Origin: Janthinobacterium violaceinigrum
GTDB taxonomy: Bacteria; Pseudomonadota; Gammaproteobacteria; Burkholderiales; Burkholderiaceae_D
Reading direction: 5' to 3'
Assembly: GCF_009208555.1 (NCBI RefSeq)
Contig: NZ_WFLI01000012.1
Span: forward strand, 97,135-161,134
DNA length: 64,000 nt
Shown here: piece by piece, positions 10,227 to 18,486 of the stretch
How the letters are laid out: every line of letters begins with the position of its first letter
Numbering within the stretch: position 1 is the first letter of the stretch
The notes under the pieces: generated by a model
The model's input: the letters and a program-made list of their open reading frames with translations, nothing else
Databases searched by the model: none
What the model was told of the DNA's origin: nothing
Translations under genes and position numbers: made by a program

Positions 10227-10338
10227 TGCGGTTTCCTCCCGATTTTCCATCGATTCAGAGCGGCGCCGCGCCGGCATCCCGAAAGATGGCCGGCGCGGCG
10301 CGCGCTATTTCCGTGCTACCCAGGCCTGCGTCGCAGGC

Positions 10339-12474
10339 TTACTTCTTGTCCCAGGTCGAACCGAACAGGTTCGACTGGCCGATGGCCGGGAAGTCGACAA
10401 AGGCCTTGCTGCAATCGACCACTTTTTCCACGTCGACCGCCTGCGTCGCCGTGCCGTTGACCGTCACGCGCTCGGCCGCATTGGCGAAGATCGGCAGGTT
10501 GGTGCCCTTGATCGTCAGGTTGGCATCCGACGAAGTCATCGTCGTGGCGTTCGGCGTATCCGTCACCACATTATTCAGGGTCATGACCAGAGGATACTGC
10601 GGATTGTCGAAACCTCCCGTATTGGCCTTGAAGCCCTGCAGCTTGATGGCCGTATTGCCCAGGATACGCACGTTATCGAGGGTGATGTCGTGGAAGTTCG
10701 GGTACAGGGGACCTGCCGTCGGCAATGCCTTGGTGCTGTAATAGGTGGTAAACAACAGCGCATTCTGCGCATCGCGGATGCAGATATTGCGGTAGTGGAC
10801 GTTGCTCACTTCGCCGCCGCGCGCATAGTCGGACTTGATGCGCAAGCCTTCCTCGGAATGCGTGAACGAGTTGTCATACACCTCGACGTTGGTCACGCCC
10901 GCATTCGTTTCGCTGCCGACGGAAATGCCATGGCCCCAGTAGATGTGGTTATGCGCGATGACGATGCCGTGCTTGCGGTCCGAGCGCACGTCGCGCTTGC
11001 CGTCGATGGCGAACAGGCCCGAACCGGCCGGCGACGGGTTGGCGCTGCCCTTCAGGGCCACGTCATCGTCGCCCGTGCTGACGAAGTTATACGCGAAGAC
11101 AAAGTTCTTCAGGTAGCCGTCGAACGACATGGCGCCCGTCGAGGTGGTCTTGCTGCCCGTGGCCAGCTTGCCGGAAATGGCCTTGCCGGCTGCGCCCGGA
11201 TCAAACGCGTCCGTGTTCTTGACGTTGTCCGCATTGTAGGTCTCGCCGTTGTACAGCGGGTTGCCGTTGCCGGCCGGGTTGGCGAAAGCCGCCAGGGTCG
11301 GCGTCTGCACCTTCACGCCCCACACCGTCAAGCCATCGACGCCGCTGGGCACGACGTGGAAGTTGGCGCTGTTATTGAGCGAGATGCGGTACAAGGTCAG
11401 GTTTTTCGCATAGTTGAACACCATCATGCGGAAGTTCGACTGCGAGCCCGTGCCGGTCACGCCGTTCTGCACCATGTTGCCCAGGAAGGCCAGGTCCCAC
11501 CAGCTCATGTTGCGCGCCGACGATTTCGAGTCGACGACGGTGCCGCCGTTATCGCACGACACGCCGTCGGCGGCCTGCTTGCCCGTGGCATACATGGCGT
11601 AGGTGTTCGAGCAGGTCATGTCGACCTTCATCAGCGGATACAGCTTGTTGGTGGTGACGATTTCCGCGTAGGCGCGGCTGTCGATGGAGCCGTCGCCCAT
11701 GACGGCCGAGTTGACCAGGTTGGAGCCGTTGATCAGCGCCGAGCAGTTGCCCGAGCTGCCAGCCTTGCTGGAGCTGACGGCCGTGTTGCCGCAGTACGGG
11801 CCGGCCGGATTCGGCGAATAGGTGGTCACGTCGCGCGACGCGTACAGGGTCACGCCCTTGTCGATCCACAGGGTGACGCCCGATGGCAGGGTCAATGGAC
11901 CGCTGATGAAGCCATCGCCCACGCCGGAGCTGTTGACCACCAGGCGCACGGCGAACTTGCTGCCGCGGTATTCGGGCTTGGCCAGTTCTTCGCCCGACAC
12001 GCCGGCGATATTCACGTTCTTGACGTTGGCCGTCTTTTGCGCGGCCGTGGAGGCGGCATCGGCGGCGGCGATCTTCGCGCCCACTTCCGCATCGACGGCG
12101 GCGCCGCAGGCGTCCAGCGCGGCCTGGATGCGGGCCTGGTCCGGATTGGCGGTGGCGGTGGTAACCGCCACGCCCACGCCCGGCTTCGACGGATCGGCTT
12201 CCGGCGGCAGCGAGCCGTCCGGGCGGCGCACCAGGTTGCTCGACGCTTCCAGGGTGGCGCACACCTGCGTGTCCTTCGGCAGGGTTGGCTCTGCCGGCAG
12301 GTCCGGGTCGAACGAGGTCGTGCCTACCTGGTAGACGCTGCCCGGGTTATACGTGGTGGACGTGGCGCCGTCGGTGCTGCCACCGCCGCCGCAAGCGGCC
12401 AGCATGGCGGCCAAGGGCAATGCGACGCATGCCTGCGTCCAGCCTGAGTTGAGTTTTTTGCTGCCTGCCTTCAT
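10339..12474 (-). CDS. Polygalacturonase, GH28, predicted lipoprotein
   Basis: A 711-residue right-handed beta-helix pectinase that hydrolyses alpha-1,4-galacturonan. The N-terminus is a lipoprotein signal with lipobox LAAC (lipidated Cys at residue 28), then a Gly/Ser/Thr-rich linker, so the enzyme is probably anchored to the outer membrane. GH28 active-site blocks appear in the proper order: NTDAFD at about 420, GDDD at 468-471, GHG at 514-516 and RIK at 545-547. The family usually has NTDG in the first block; here it is NTDA. At over 700 residues it is long for GH28, with an extra N-terminal region (residues 40-175) rich in Ala. The start at 12474 has AGGAGA upstream. It lies between kdgK and the porin in the uronate block. 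Confidence 0.92.
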   Translation of the reverse strand: MKAGSKKLNSGWTQACVALPLAAMLAACGGGGSTDGATSTTYNPGSVYQVGTTSFDPDLPAEPTLPKDTQVCATLEASSNLVRRPDGSLPPEADPSKPGVGVAVTTATANPDQARIQAALDACGAAVDAEVGAKIAAADAASTAAQKTANVKNVNIAGVSGEELAKPEYRGSKFAVRLVVNSSGVGDGFISGPLTLPSGVTLWIDKGVTLYASRDVTTYSPNPAGPYCGNTAVSSSKAGSSGNCSALINGSNLVNSAVMGDGSIDSRAYAEIVTTNKLYPLMKVDMTCSNTYAMYATGKQAADGVSCDNGGTVVDSKSSARNMSWWDLAFLGNMVQNGVTGTGSQSNFRMMVFNYAKNLTLYRISLNNSANFHVVPSGVDGLTVWGVKVQTPTLAAFANPAGNGNPLYNGETYNADNVKNTDAFDPGAAGKAISGKLATGSKTTSTGAMSFDGYLKNFVFAYNFVSTGDDDVALKGSANPSPAGSGLFAIDGKRDVRSDRKHGIVIAHNHIYWGHGISVGSETNAGVTNVEVYDNSFTHSEEGLRIKSDYARGGEVSNVHYRNICIRDAQNALLFTTYYSTKALPTAGPLYPNFHDITLDNVRILGNTAIKLQGFKANTGGFDNPQYPLVMTLNNVVTDTPNATTMTSSDANLTIKGTNLPIFANAAERVTVNGTATQAVDVEKVVDCSKAFVDFPAIGQSNLFGSTWDKK

Positions 12475-12590
12475 GAATGCATCTCCTGATATAAGCGCCG
12501 CTCTGAGGTGGCAACGCTGTATAAATGAGCCGTCCACGCGGTTCCGCTGGAACCGCTGGCCGGCGCTGTCCCGGCTTGCGCCGGACTACT

Positions 12591-13862
12591 TCAGAAACGG
12601 GCGATGAAGCCGAAACCGAACGCGCGCGGCGAATTGCCTGGCGCGAGGAAGGCATCATCCTGGCCCGAGTTATTGCTGTGCAGCGGCGACTGGCCCAGGT
12701 TGACGTTTTGCTGCGCCTTGTTGTTGATGCGCGTGAAGTACACGTAAGGCATGAACTGCTCGTCGATCTTGTAGGTCGCGCCCAGGGAAATCTGCGTCGC
12801 ACCGAAGTCGTCCGGCTTGGCGAAGGTGGTGTTGTCCAGCTTGCCCAGCTTGCCGGCGGCCAGCATCACGGTGACGTCGTAGCCCACTTCCTGGCTCAAG
12901 GACGCCATCACGGAGCGCTGCTTCATGCTGCCCGTCTGCAGCGAGGTATAGATGTTGCCCGGCGTGGGCAGCGACTGCACCGCATAGCCATAGCTGCCCG
13001 ACTCGAAGCCGAGGCCGACCGACGTCTTGGTGGGAAACTTGTAGGTCGCCAGCAGCTTGTAGAACGAGGTGTTCACGCCGCTGACGGAGGCATTGCGCAT
13101 GCCGAAGCCCTTCGACAGGTTTTCCACGTCCACGCCCGTGTTCTGCTGGCGGTCGTAGCCGGCGCCGATGGAAAACGCGCCGATGCTGTACCTGGCCGCC
13201 AGCGAGTAGCGCGCGCGGTCGTCGCCCGTCGTGCGCTGCTCGTCGAAGCCGTAGGAAGCGCCGGCCTGGAAGCCGCGCCATTCCGGCGACAGGTAGTGTG
13301 CCGAGTTCTTGTAGCGCGCTTCGCCGCGGCCGAACAGGCTGTCGGCATTGCCGCTCAACTGGGCCGAAGTATTGTTCCACACGTCGACGCCCTGCACCGT
13401 CAGGCCCAGGTTGCCGCCCAGCGCGCCGCCCGAACCCACCAGGCTGCGGTAGACGGAGTCGTTATTGCCGACGATGAAGCGGCCGAAGCGCTTGCTCTCG
13501 ATACCGACAAAGGTATTGCGCGACTCGATGGTGGCCGACTTGCCCTGGCCATTCACGCCGCCTTCGTCGAAGTTGTTCAGGCTGCCCTCGATCTGCCAGA
13601 TGCCGCGGATATCGTCGCGCAGGCCGATCGAACCGGCAAAGCCGATGCGCGAATTGCCGTCCGAAATGCGGCCACGGCTGGCGTACGGCGTGGCGCCGCC
13701 GACGGCTTTCACCGATTCGATCTCGCCGTTCAGGAAACCGTAGATGCGGGTTTCGACGTGGCGGTTTTCCAGGATGCCTTCGGCCAGCGCGCCGCCCGAC
13801 AGGGCGGCGAGGATCGCCACCGCCAGGACACGGCGGGTGCAACGGTTGTTCTGTGGTGTCAT
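12591..13862 (-). CDS. Outer-membrane porin (betaproteobacterial trimeric porin type)
   Basis: A 423-residue porin with a signal peptide (ending near ALSGGALA), alternating beta-strand pattern throughout, and a C-terminal phenylalanine (FGFGFIARF) that marks assembly by the BAM complex. Internal strands such as RISDGNSRIGFAGSIGLRDDIRGIWQIEGSLNN, NTFVGIESKRFGRFIVGNNDSVYRSL and GYDVTVMLAAGKLGKL match the general Burkholderiales porin family. From its place between exuT and the polygalacturonase I infer passage of galacturonate or oligogalacturonates. The start at 13862 has AGGAGA upstream (GAAGAGGAGAAGCAC). A transcription terminator separates it from exuT, so it probably has its own promoter in the 50 bases before the start. 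Confidence 0.9.
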   Translation of the reverse strand: MTPQNNRCTRRVLAVAILAALSGGALAEGILENRHVETRIYGFLNGEIESVKAVGGATPYASRGRISDGNSRIGFAGSIGLRDDIRGIWQIEGSLNNFDEGGVNGQGKSATIESRNTFVGIESKRFGRFIVGNNDSVYRSLVGSGGALGGNLGLTVQGVDVWNNTSAQLSGNADSLFGRGEARYKNSAHYLSPEWRGFQAGASYGFDEQRTTGDDRARYSLAARYSIGAFSIGAGYDRQQNTGVDVENLSKGFGMRNASVSGVNTSFYKLLATYKFPTKTSVGLGFESGSYGYAVQSLPTPGNIYTSLQTGSMKQRSVMASLSQEVGYDVTVMLAAGKLGKLDNTTFAKPDDFGATQISLGATYKIDEQFMPYVYFTRINNKAQQNVNLGQSPLHSNNSGQDDAFLAPGNSPRAFGFGFIARF

Positions 13863-13910
13863 GTGCTTCTCCTCTTCTCGCGCCTTCATTGGCGCATATG
13901 TATAAACATC

Positions 13911-13958
13911 AAAAAAACAGCTCCCCGCCGCACCGCGCGGTGCAGGAAAACAGCGGGG
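13911..13958 (-). terminator. Rho-independent terminator after exuT
   Basis: Read on the minus strand, CCCCGC (13958-13953) and GCGGGG (13928-13923) close a hairpin that contains an inner perfect palindrome, GCACCGCGCGGTGC (13930-13943). Seven Ts follow at 13917-13911. It would end transcripts coming from exuT before the porin gene. Confidence 0.65.
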
Positions 13959-13976
13959 GAAATTCAGGGATAGTCG

Positions 13977-15266
13977 TCAGGTACTGAAGGCAGGCTTGGC
14001 CAGCGGCACGCCCGGCGCCATCTTTTCGCGTATCAGCAGGCAGACGACGGCGGCGGCCACCAGGTCGAACACGGCCAGCAGCATGAACAGGGGGCTGTAG
14101 CCGACCAGAGTCACCAGCACGCCGAACACCAGGGTGAAGATCGTCGCGCCCAGGTAGCCGGACATGCCGGCCAGGCCCGTGGCCGTGGCCACTTCGTTCT
14201 TGCCGAAGACATCGGAGGTGATCGAATACAGCGCGCCGGACAGCGTCTGGTGGGCAAAGCCGCCCACGCACAGCAGGGCGATGGCCGCGTACGGGCTGGC
14301 CACCAGGCCGATACAGGCCGGGCCGATCATGCACACGGCGCCCACGACGACGACCAGCTTGCGCGAAGTAAACAGCGACACCTTCCAGTACTTGTGGAAC
14401 CACGGGCTCAGGTAGCCGCCCAGCACGCAGCCGATGTCGGCGGCCAGGAATGGCAGCCAGGCGAACATGGCGATTTCCTTGATGTTCATGTGGCGCTCGG
14501 TGGCCATGTACAGGGGAATCCAGGCATTGAAGGTTTGCCAGGCCGGTTCGGACAGGAAGCGCGGGATGGCGATGGCCCAGAAATTGCGGCTGCGGACGAT
14601 CTGGTGCCAGCGCGCCTTGGGCGCCTTGTCGCTGTGGTGGGTCGCTTCCTGGCCTTCCAGGATGAAGTCGCGCTCCTTGTCCGACAGCAGTTTCTGGTCG
14701 CGCGGATGCTTGTAGAAAGCCAGCCACAGTCCCGTCCAGACGATGCCGATGGCGCCGACGATGACGAAGGACATCTGCCAGCTGCCGTGCAGGATGGTCC
14801 ATACCACCAGCGGCGGCGCGCACAGGGCGCCGATCGAGGAACCGATGTTGAACCAGCCGATGGCGATCGAACGCTCCTTGGCGGGAAACCACTCGGTCGT
14901 CGCTTTCACGCCGGCGGGAATGCCGGCCGCCTCGGTCAGGCCCAGCATGCCGCGGAACAGCGCCATGCTTTGCCAGCCCGTCGCCATGGCCGCGCAGGCG
15001 CACGCCACGGACCAGGCCAGGGCAAAGACGGCAAAGCCGATCTTGGTGCCGATGGCGTCGATGACATAGCCGGCGATGGGCTGCATCAGCGCGTAGCACA
15101 CCTGCCACGCCACCACGATGTACGAATATTCCTGCGTGGTGATATTGAGCTCGCTCATCATCGTGGGCGCCGCCACCGACAAGGTATTGCGCGCCAGGTA
15201 ATTGACGATCAGTCCAGCCGTGACCAGGCCGACCATCCACCAGCGCATGCCGCGTATTTTAGTCAT
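13977..15266 (-). CDS. exuT: Hexuronate transporter, MFS anion:cation symporter family
   Basis: A 429-residue inner-membrane major facilitator protein with about 12 transmembrane helices, of the ACS family that contains ExuT (galacturonate/glucuronate:H+ symport). Characteristic stretches are RWWMVGLVTAGLIVNYLARNTLSVAAP in TM1, TEAAGIPAGVKATTEWFPAKERSIAIGWFNIGSSIGA around TM4-5 with the family RXXG-type loop, and a mid-protein cytoplasmic loop with KERDFILEGQEATHHSDKAPKARW. The start at 15266 has GGGAGA upstream. It is downstream of uxaB with a 155-base gap. Context supports uronate as the substrate, although related ACS members take other organic anions. Confidence 0.88.
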   Translation of the reverse strand: MTKIRGMRWWMVGLVTAGLIVNYLARNTLSVAAPTMMSELNITTQEYSYIVVAWQVCYALMQPIAGYVIDAIGTKIGFAVFALAWSVACACAAMATGWQSMALFRGMLGLTEAAGIPAGVKATTEWFPAKERSIAIGWFNIGSSIGALCAPPLVVWTILHGSWQMSFVIVGAIGIVWTGLWLAFYKHPRDQKLLSDKERDFILEGQEATHHSDKAPKARWHQIVRSRNFWAIAIPRFLSEPAWQTFNAWIPLYMATERHMNIKEIAMFAWLPFLAADIGCVLGGYLSPWFHKYWKVSLFTSRKLVVVVGAVCMIGPACIGLVASPYAAIALLCVGGFAHQTLSGALYSITSDVFGKNEVATATGLAGMSGYLGATIFTLVFGVLVTLVGYSPLFMLLAVFDLVAAAVVCLLIREKMAPGVPLAKPAFST

Positions 15267-15289
15267 GTTGTCTCCCTCTATCCATCCAA

Positions 15290-15309
15290 GGCGGCGCAGC
15301 TGCGCCGCC
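15290..15309. repeat. 20-bp perfect GC palindrome between uxaB and exuT
   Basis: GGCGGCGCAG is followed directly by its exact reverse complement CTGCGCCGCC. It lies 23 bases upstream of the exuT start codon, inside the leader. In the plus direction a short T tract follows (ACTTTTT). It could be an attenuating hairpin in the leader or a processing site; no function can be assigned from sequence. Confidence 0.6.
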
Positions 15310-15421
15310 ACTTTTTGGGCCGGTCAGCCTTCCTGGGGAAGTGCCTCCGGCCTCGGTTTTTATGGGTGCTGCGGTGTTGCGGTACTGCTGTCTGTTTCTG
15401 TCGCGGTGCTGCTTTTCTTTC

Positions 15422-16849
15422 CTACACGGCCTGCAAGGCGCCGCGCATGCCCTGCGATGCGATGTCCTGCAAGGCCGTGGCCACGGCGTGCGCCAGGCCT
15501 GGCACCGCGTTCATGTCGCGGCCCCACACGGCTTCCTGCGCCAGCCAGCCCTGCGCCAGCTGTTCCAACGTCAGGCTGCCCGCATCGGCATCGGCCCAGG
15601 CCCGGCTGAACCACGCCAGGGTGGCCGCATCGTCGGACAGGGCGATGACGTCGCCGCGGTACAGGCGCATGGTGGCGGCCAGCGCCAGCACCAAGCGTTG
15701 CGGCAGGCGGCCGTGCAATTCCACGTAGCGCAGCAGCTGCGGCGCGATGCGCGCGGCGAACTTGCTCCAGCTGTTCAGGGCGATGGACGCCAGGCGGTGC
15801 TGGATGTAAGGATTGCGGAAGCGCAGCAGCACGTCGCGCGCGAACTGCTGCAGTTCGTCCTGCGGCAGGGGCAGCGCAGGGATAATTTCCTGCGCCAGGG
15901 TGTCGGCCAGGTAGCCGCCCACCTGCGCGTCGTTGACGGCATCGCCCACCGTCTCGAGTCCGGCCAGCAAGGCGACCGGCACCAGCGCCGTATGGCCGCC
16001 GTTGAGGATGCCCACCTTGCGTTTCTTGTAGGGGGTGATGTCATCGACCAGCACGATATTCAGGTCCGCGCCCGCCAGCTTCAATTCATCGGCCAGCGCT
16101 GCCGGGCCTTCGATGACGAACAGGTAGTAGTATTCGGCGGCCACCATGAACTGGTCGCGATAACCGCGTTCCGCCTCGATGGCGGCGGCGTCTTGCGGGT
16201 AGCCGGTGACGATGCGGTCGACCAGGGTCGAGCAGAACACGCAGGCCGATTCGATCCAGGCGGCAAAGCCCGCATCGAGCTGCCACAGGCGGGCGAAGTG
16301 CAGCACGGCCGCCTTCAGGGCCGGGCCATTCCGTTCGATCAGTTCGCACGGCAGCAGTATCACGCCTTTCGTGCGGTCGCCGTCGAAATACGCGTAGCGG
16401 TCGAACAGCAGGCGTGCCAGCTTGGCGGGAAAGCTCGACGGCGGCGCGTCGTCGAAGGCGTCGCTGTCGTTGGTGGCGATGCCCGCTTCCGTGGTGTTCG
16501 AGACGATGAAGCGCAGCTCGGGCAGGCTGGCCAGCGCCAGGTAGTCGCCATACATGGTGGCCGGATCGATTTCGCGCTGCACGCAGGAGATGGTGCGGCA
16601 GGTGCTGACGGCCTGGCCGTCTTCGTCGAGGCCGCGCACGACGGTGGTAAACAGGCCGTCCTGCACATCGAGCAGGGGCGACGCGCTGCCGCCGCGCGGG
16701 CGCACCACCACCACGCCCGCATTCAGGTCCGTGCGTTCGTTGAGCAGGTCGACCTGCCAGTCAAAAAAGCCGCGCATGAAATTGCCCTGGCCGAATTGCA
16801 GGATCTTGATCGGCAGGTCGAACGGCGCGGCGCGGCGCAATGCTTGCAT
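15422..16849 (-). CDS. uxaB: Altronate oxidoreductase (tagaturonate reductase)
   Basis: A 475-residue member of the mannitol dehydrogenase/UxaB family that reduces D-tagaturonate to D-altronate with NADH, the second step of galacturonate breakdown. The N-terminal Rossmann part begins KILQFGQGNFMRGFFDWQVD, matching the UxaB glycine motif. The C-terminal family domain includes KKRKVGILNGGHTALVP (Lys/Asn/His catalytic region) and FRNPYIQHRLASIALNSWSKF. The start at 16849 lies 11 bases after the uxaA stop, so the two are translated from one message. An open frame continues upstream inside uxaA but lacks homology. Fructuronate reductase (UxuB) is the main alternative; uxaA/uxaC next door and the motif form favour UxaB. 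Confidence 0.92.
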   Translation of the reverse strand: MQALRRAAPFDLPIKILQFGQGNFMRGFFDWQVDLLNERTDLNAGVVVVRPRGGSASPLLDVQDGLFTTVVRGLDEDGQAVSTCRTISCVQREIDPATMYGDYLALASLPELRFIVSNTTEAGIATNDSDAFDDAPPSSFPAKLARLLFDRYAYFDGDRTKGVILLPCELIERNGPALKAAVLHFARLWQLDAGFAAWIESACVFCSTLVDRIVTGYPQDAAAIEAERGYRDQFMVAAEYYYLFVIEGPAALADELKLAGADLNIVLVDDITPYKKRKVGILNGGHTALVPVALLAGLETVGDAVNDAQVGGYLADTLAQEIIPALPLPQDELQQFARDVLLRFRNPYIQHRLASIALNSWSKFAARIAPQLLRYVELHGRLPQRLVLALAATMRLYRGDVIALSDDAATLAWFSRAWADADAGSLTLEQLAQGWLAQEAVWGRDMNAVPGLAHAVATALQDIASQGMRGALQAV

Positions 16850-16860
16850 GGGAATGTCGT

Positions 16861-18459
16861 TCACAGTGAAATGTCGCGTTTCCAGAAGATGAAGTCGTAT
16901 TGCTGCAGGCGGTCCGCCTTGGCCTGGTACTGGCCGCCGGCGGTGGCCACCACCATGTCGAACAGGCCGTTGGCCACGTCCGGCAGAGGCGTGCCGTCGA
17001 TCACGGGGCCGCAGTCGTAGTCGATCAGGTCCGACAGCTTTTTCGCCACCCGCGTGTTGCTGGCAATTTTCAGCACCGGCACGATGGGGTTGCCCGTCGG
17101 CGTGCCCAGGCCCGTGGAAAACAGCACCACGTTGGCGCCCGAGGCCACGATGCCCGTCACCGATTCGACGTCGCCGCCCGGCGTGCACAGCAGCGACAAG
17201 CCCGGTTTCGGACTCTGCTCGCCGTAATCGAGCACGGAAACGATGGGCGAGGTGCCGCCCTTCTTCGCTGCGCCGGCCGATTTCATGGCGTCCGTGATCA
17301 GGCCGTCGCGGATGTTGCCGGGGCTGGGGTTGTCGGCGAAATGCGTGCCCACGGCTTCGGCGCGCGCTTCGAAATCGCGCATCAGGCCCAGGAAGCGGCG
17401 CTTGTCATCGTCGTTTTCGCAGCGCTCGATCAGGTTGGCCTCGACGCCGCACAGTTCCGGGAATTCGGCCAGGATGGACGAGCCGCCCACGGCCACCACC
17501 ATGTCCGACACCAGGCCCATGGCCGGGTTGGCGGAAATGCCGGAAAAGCCGTCCGAGCCGCCGCACTTGACGCCGATTTTCAGGTGCGACAGCGGCACCG
17601 GCTGGCGCCGCACCTTGTTCGCTTCCTTCAGCTGCGCCAGGGTATCCGTCAGCACGGCCTTCATCATGGCGTCTTCGCTGTCCCATTTCTGCTGCTCGTA
17701 GATCAGGCAGGGCTTGTCGAAATGCGGGTTCTGTTTTGCCAGCGCGTCCTGGAACATGGCGATCTGCGCGTTCTGGCAACCGAGGCTGAACACCGTGATG
17801 CCCGCCACGTTCGGGTGGTCGGCATAGGCGGAGAGAATCTTGCACAGCGAACGCGCATCGGCGCGCGTGCCGCCGCAGCCGCCGTTGTGCGTGATGATGC
17901 GCACGCCGTCCAGGTTCGGGAACGGACGCACGACGGGCTTCGGCGCTTCCATGTCCTCGCCCAGCAAGGACAGGGTGAACGACGCCAGGTCGTTGCGCGT
18001 GTAGCCCAGCGGCGCCTCGAGCGCATTGCGCAAGTGCTCGACGTTGCGGTTTTCGCAGAAGACTAGGGGGAAGATCAGCCAGTAATTGGCCGTGCCCACC
18101 CTGCCGTCGGCGCGCACCACGCCGGGGAAGGTGGCGCCATCGAGGCGCGCCACGTCAGGCGGCGTCCAGCTGTATGGCGCCTGCGGCTCGAGCTCCACTT
18201 CGGCCGCGTAATGGTGCAGGTTTTCCGTGGTGACGGCTTCGCCGCGGCGGATGGCCACGGTGGCCTTGCCGACGGGGACGCCGTACAGGCGCAGGATGTC
18301 GCCTGCCGCGAAGGCGCGGCGGGCCAGCTTGTGCTTGGTCTTCACGGCGCTGCTGATGAGGATGGACTCGCCCTCCCAGTTCACCACTTCGCCGGCGGCC
18401 AGATCGGACAAGGCGACCAGCATGTCGTCGTCGGGATGGATACACAACACTTTTTGCAT
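16861..18459 (-). CDS. uxaA: Altronate dehydratase
   Basis: A 532-residue enzyme that removes water from D-altronate to give 2-keto-3-deoxygluconate. It has the two-part family structure: an N-terminal SAF-like domain (MQKVLCIHPDDDMLVALSDLAAGEVV...AVTTENLHHY), then the large catalytic domain with RADGRVGTANYWLIFPLVFCENRNV, ITHNGGCGGTRADARSLCKILSAYADHPN, GVKCGGSDGFSGISANPAMGLVSD and TPGGDVESVTGIVASGANVVLFSTGLGTPTGNPIVPVLKIASN. The conserved Cys/His residues probably hold the iron the enzyme needs. The start at 18459 has AGGAA upstream. It is the middle gene of uxaC-uxaA-uxaB, 27 bases after uxaC. Confidence 0.95.
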   Translation of the reverse strand: MQKVLCIHPDDDMLVALSDLAAGEVVNWEGESILISSAVKTKHKLARRAFAAGDILRLYGVPVGKATVAIRRGEAVTTENLHHYAAEVELEPQAPYSWTPPDVARLDGATFPGVVRADGRVGTANYWLIFPLVFCENRNVEHLRNALEAPLGYTRNDLASFTLSLLGEDMEAPKPVVRPFPNLDGVRIITHNGGCGGTRADARSLCKILSAYADHPNVAGITVFSLGCQNAQIAMFQDALAKQNPHFDKPCLIYEQQKWDSEDAMMKAVLTDTLAQLKEANKVRRQPVPLSHLKIGVKCGGSDGFSGISANPAMGLVSDMVVAVGGSSILAEFPELCGVEANLIERCENDDDKRRFLGLMRDFEARAEAVGTHFADNPSPGNIRDGLITDAMKSAGAAKKGGTSPIVSVLDYGEQSPKPGLSLLCTPGGDVESVTGIVASGANVVLFSTGLGTPTGNPIVPVLKIASNTRVAKKLSDLIDYDCGPVIDGTPLPDVANGLFDMVVATAGGQYQAKADRLQQYDFIFWKRDISL

Positions 18460-18486
18460 GACTAATTCCTGGCGGCGGCTATGGGA

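Noticed and set aside
10138..12447. A 769-codon open frame on the plus strand opposite the polygalacturonase gene
   Set aside because: The minus strand carries all GH28 active-site blocks in order; the plus frame is Arg/His/Val/Ala-rich antisense of GC-rich codons with no domain.
16850..17188. N-terminal extension of UxaB into the uxaA gene
   Set aside because: The in-frame residues have no similarity to the UxaB family, which begins close to KILQFGQGNF; the region codes for the C-terminus of UxaA in another frame.
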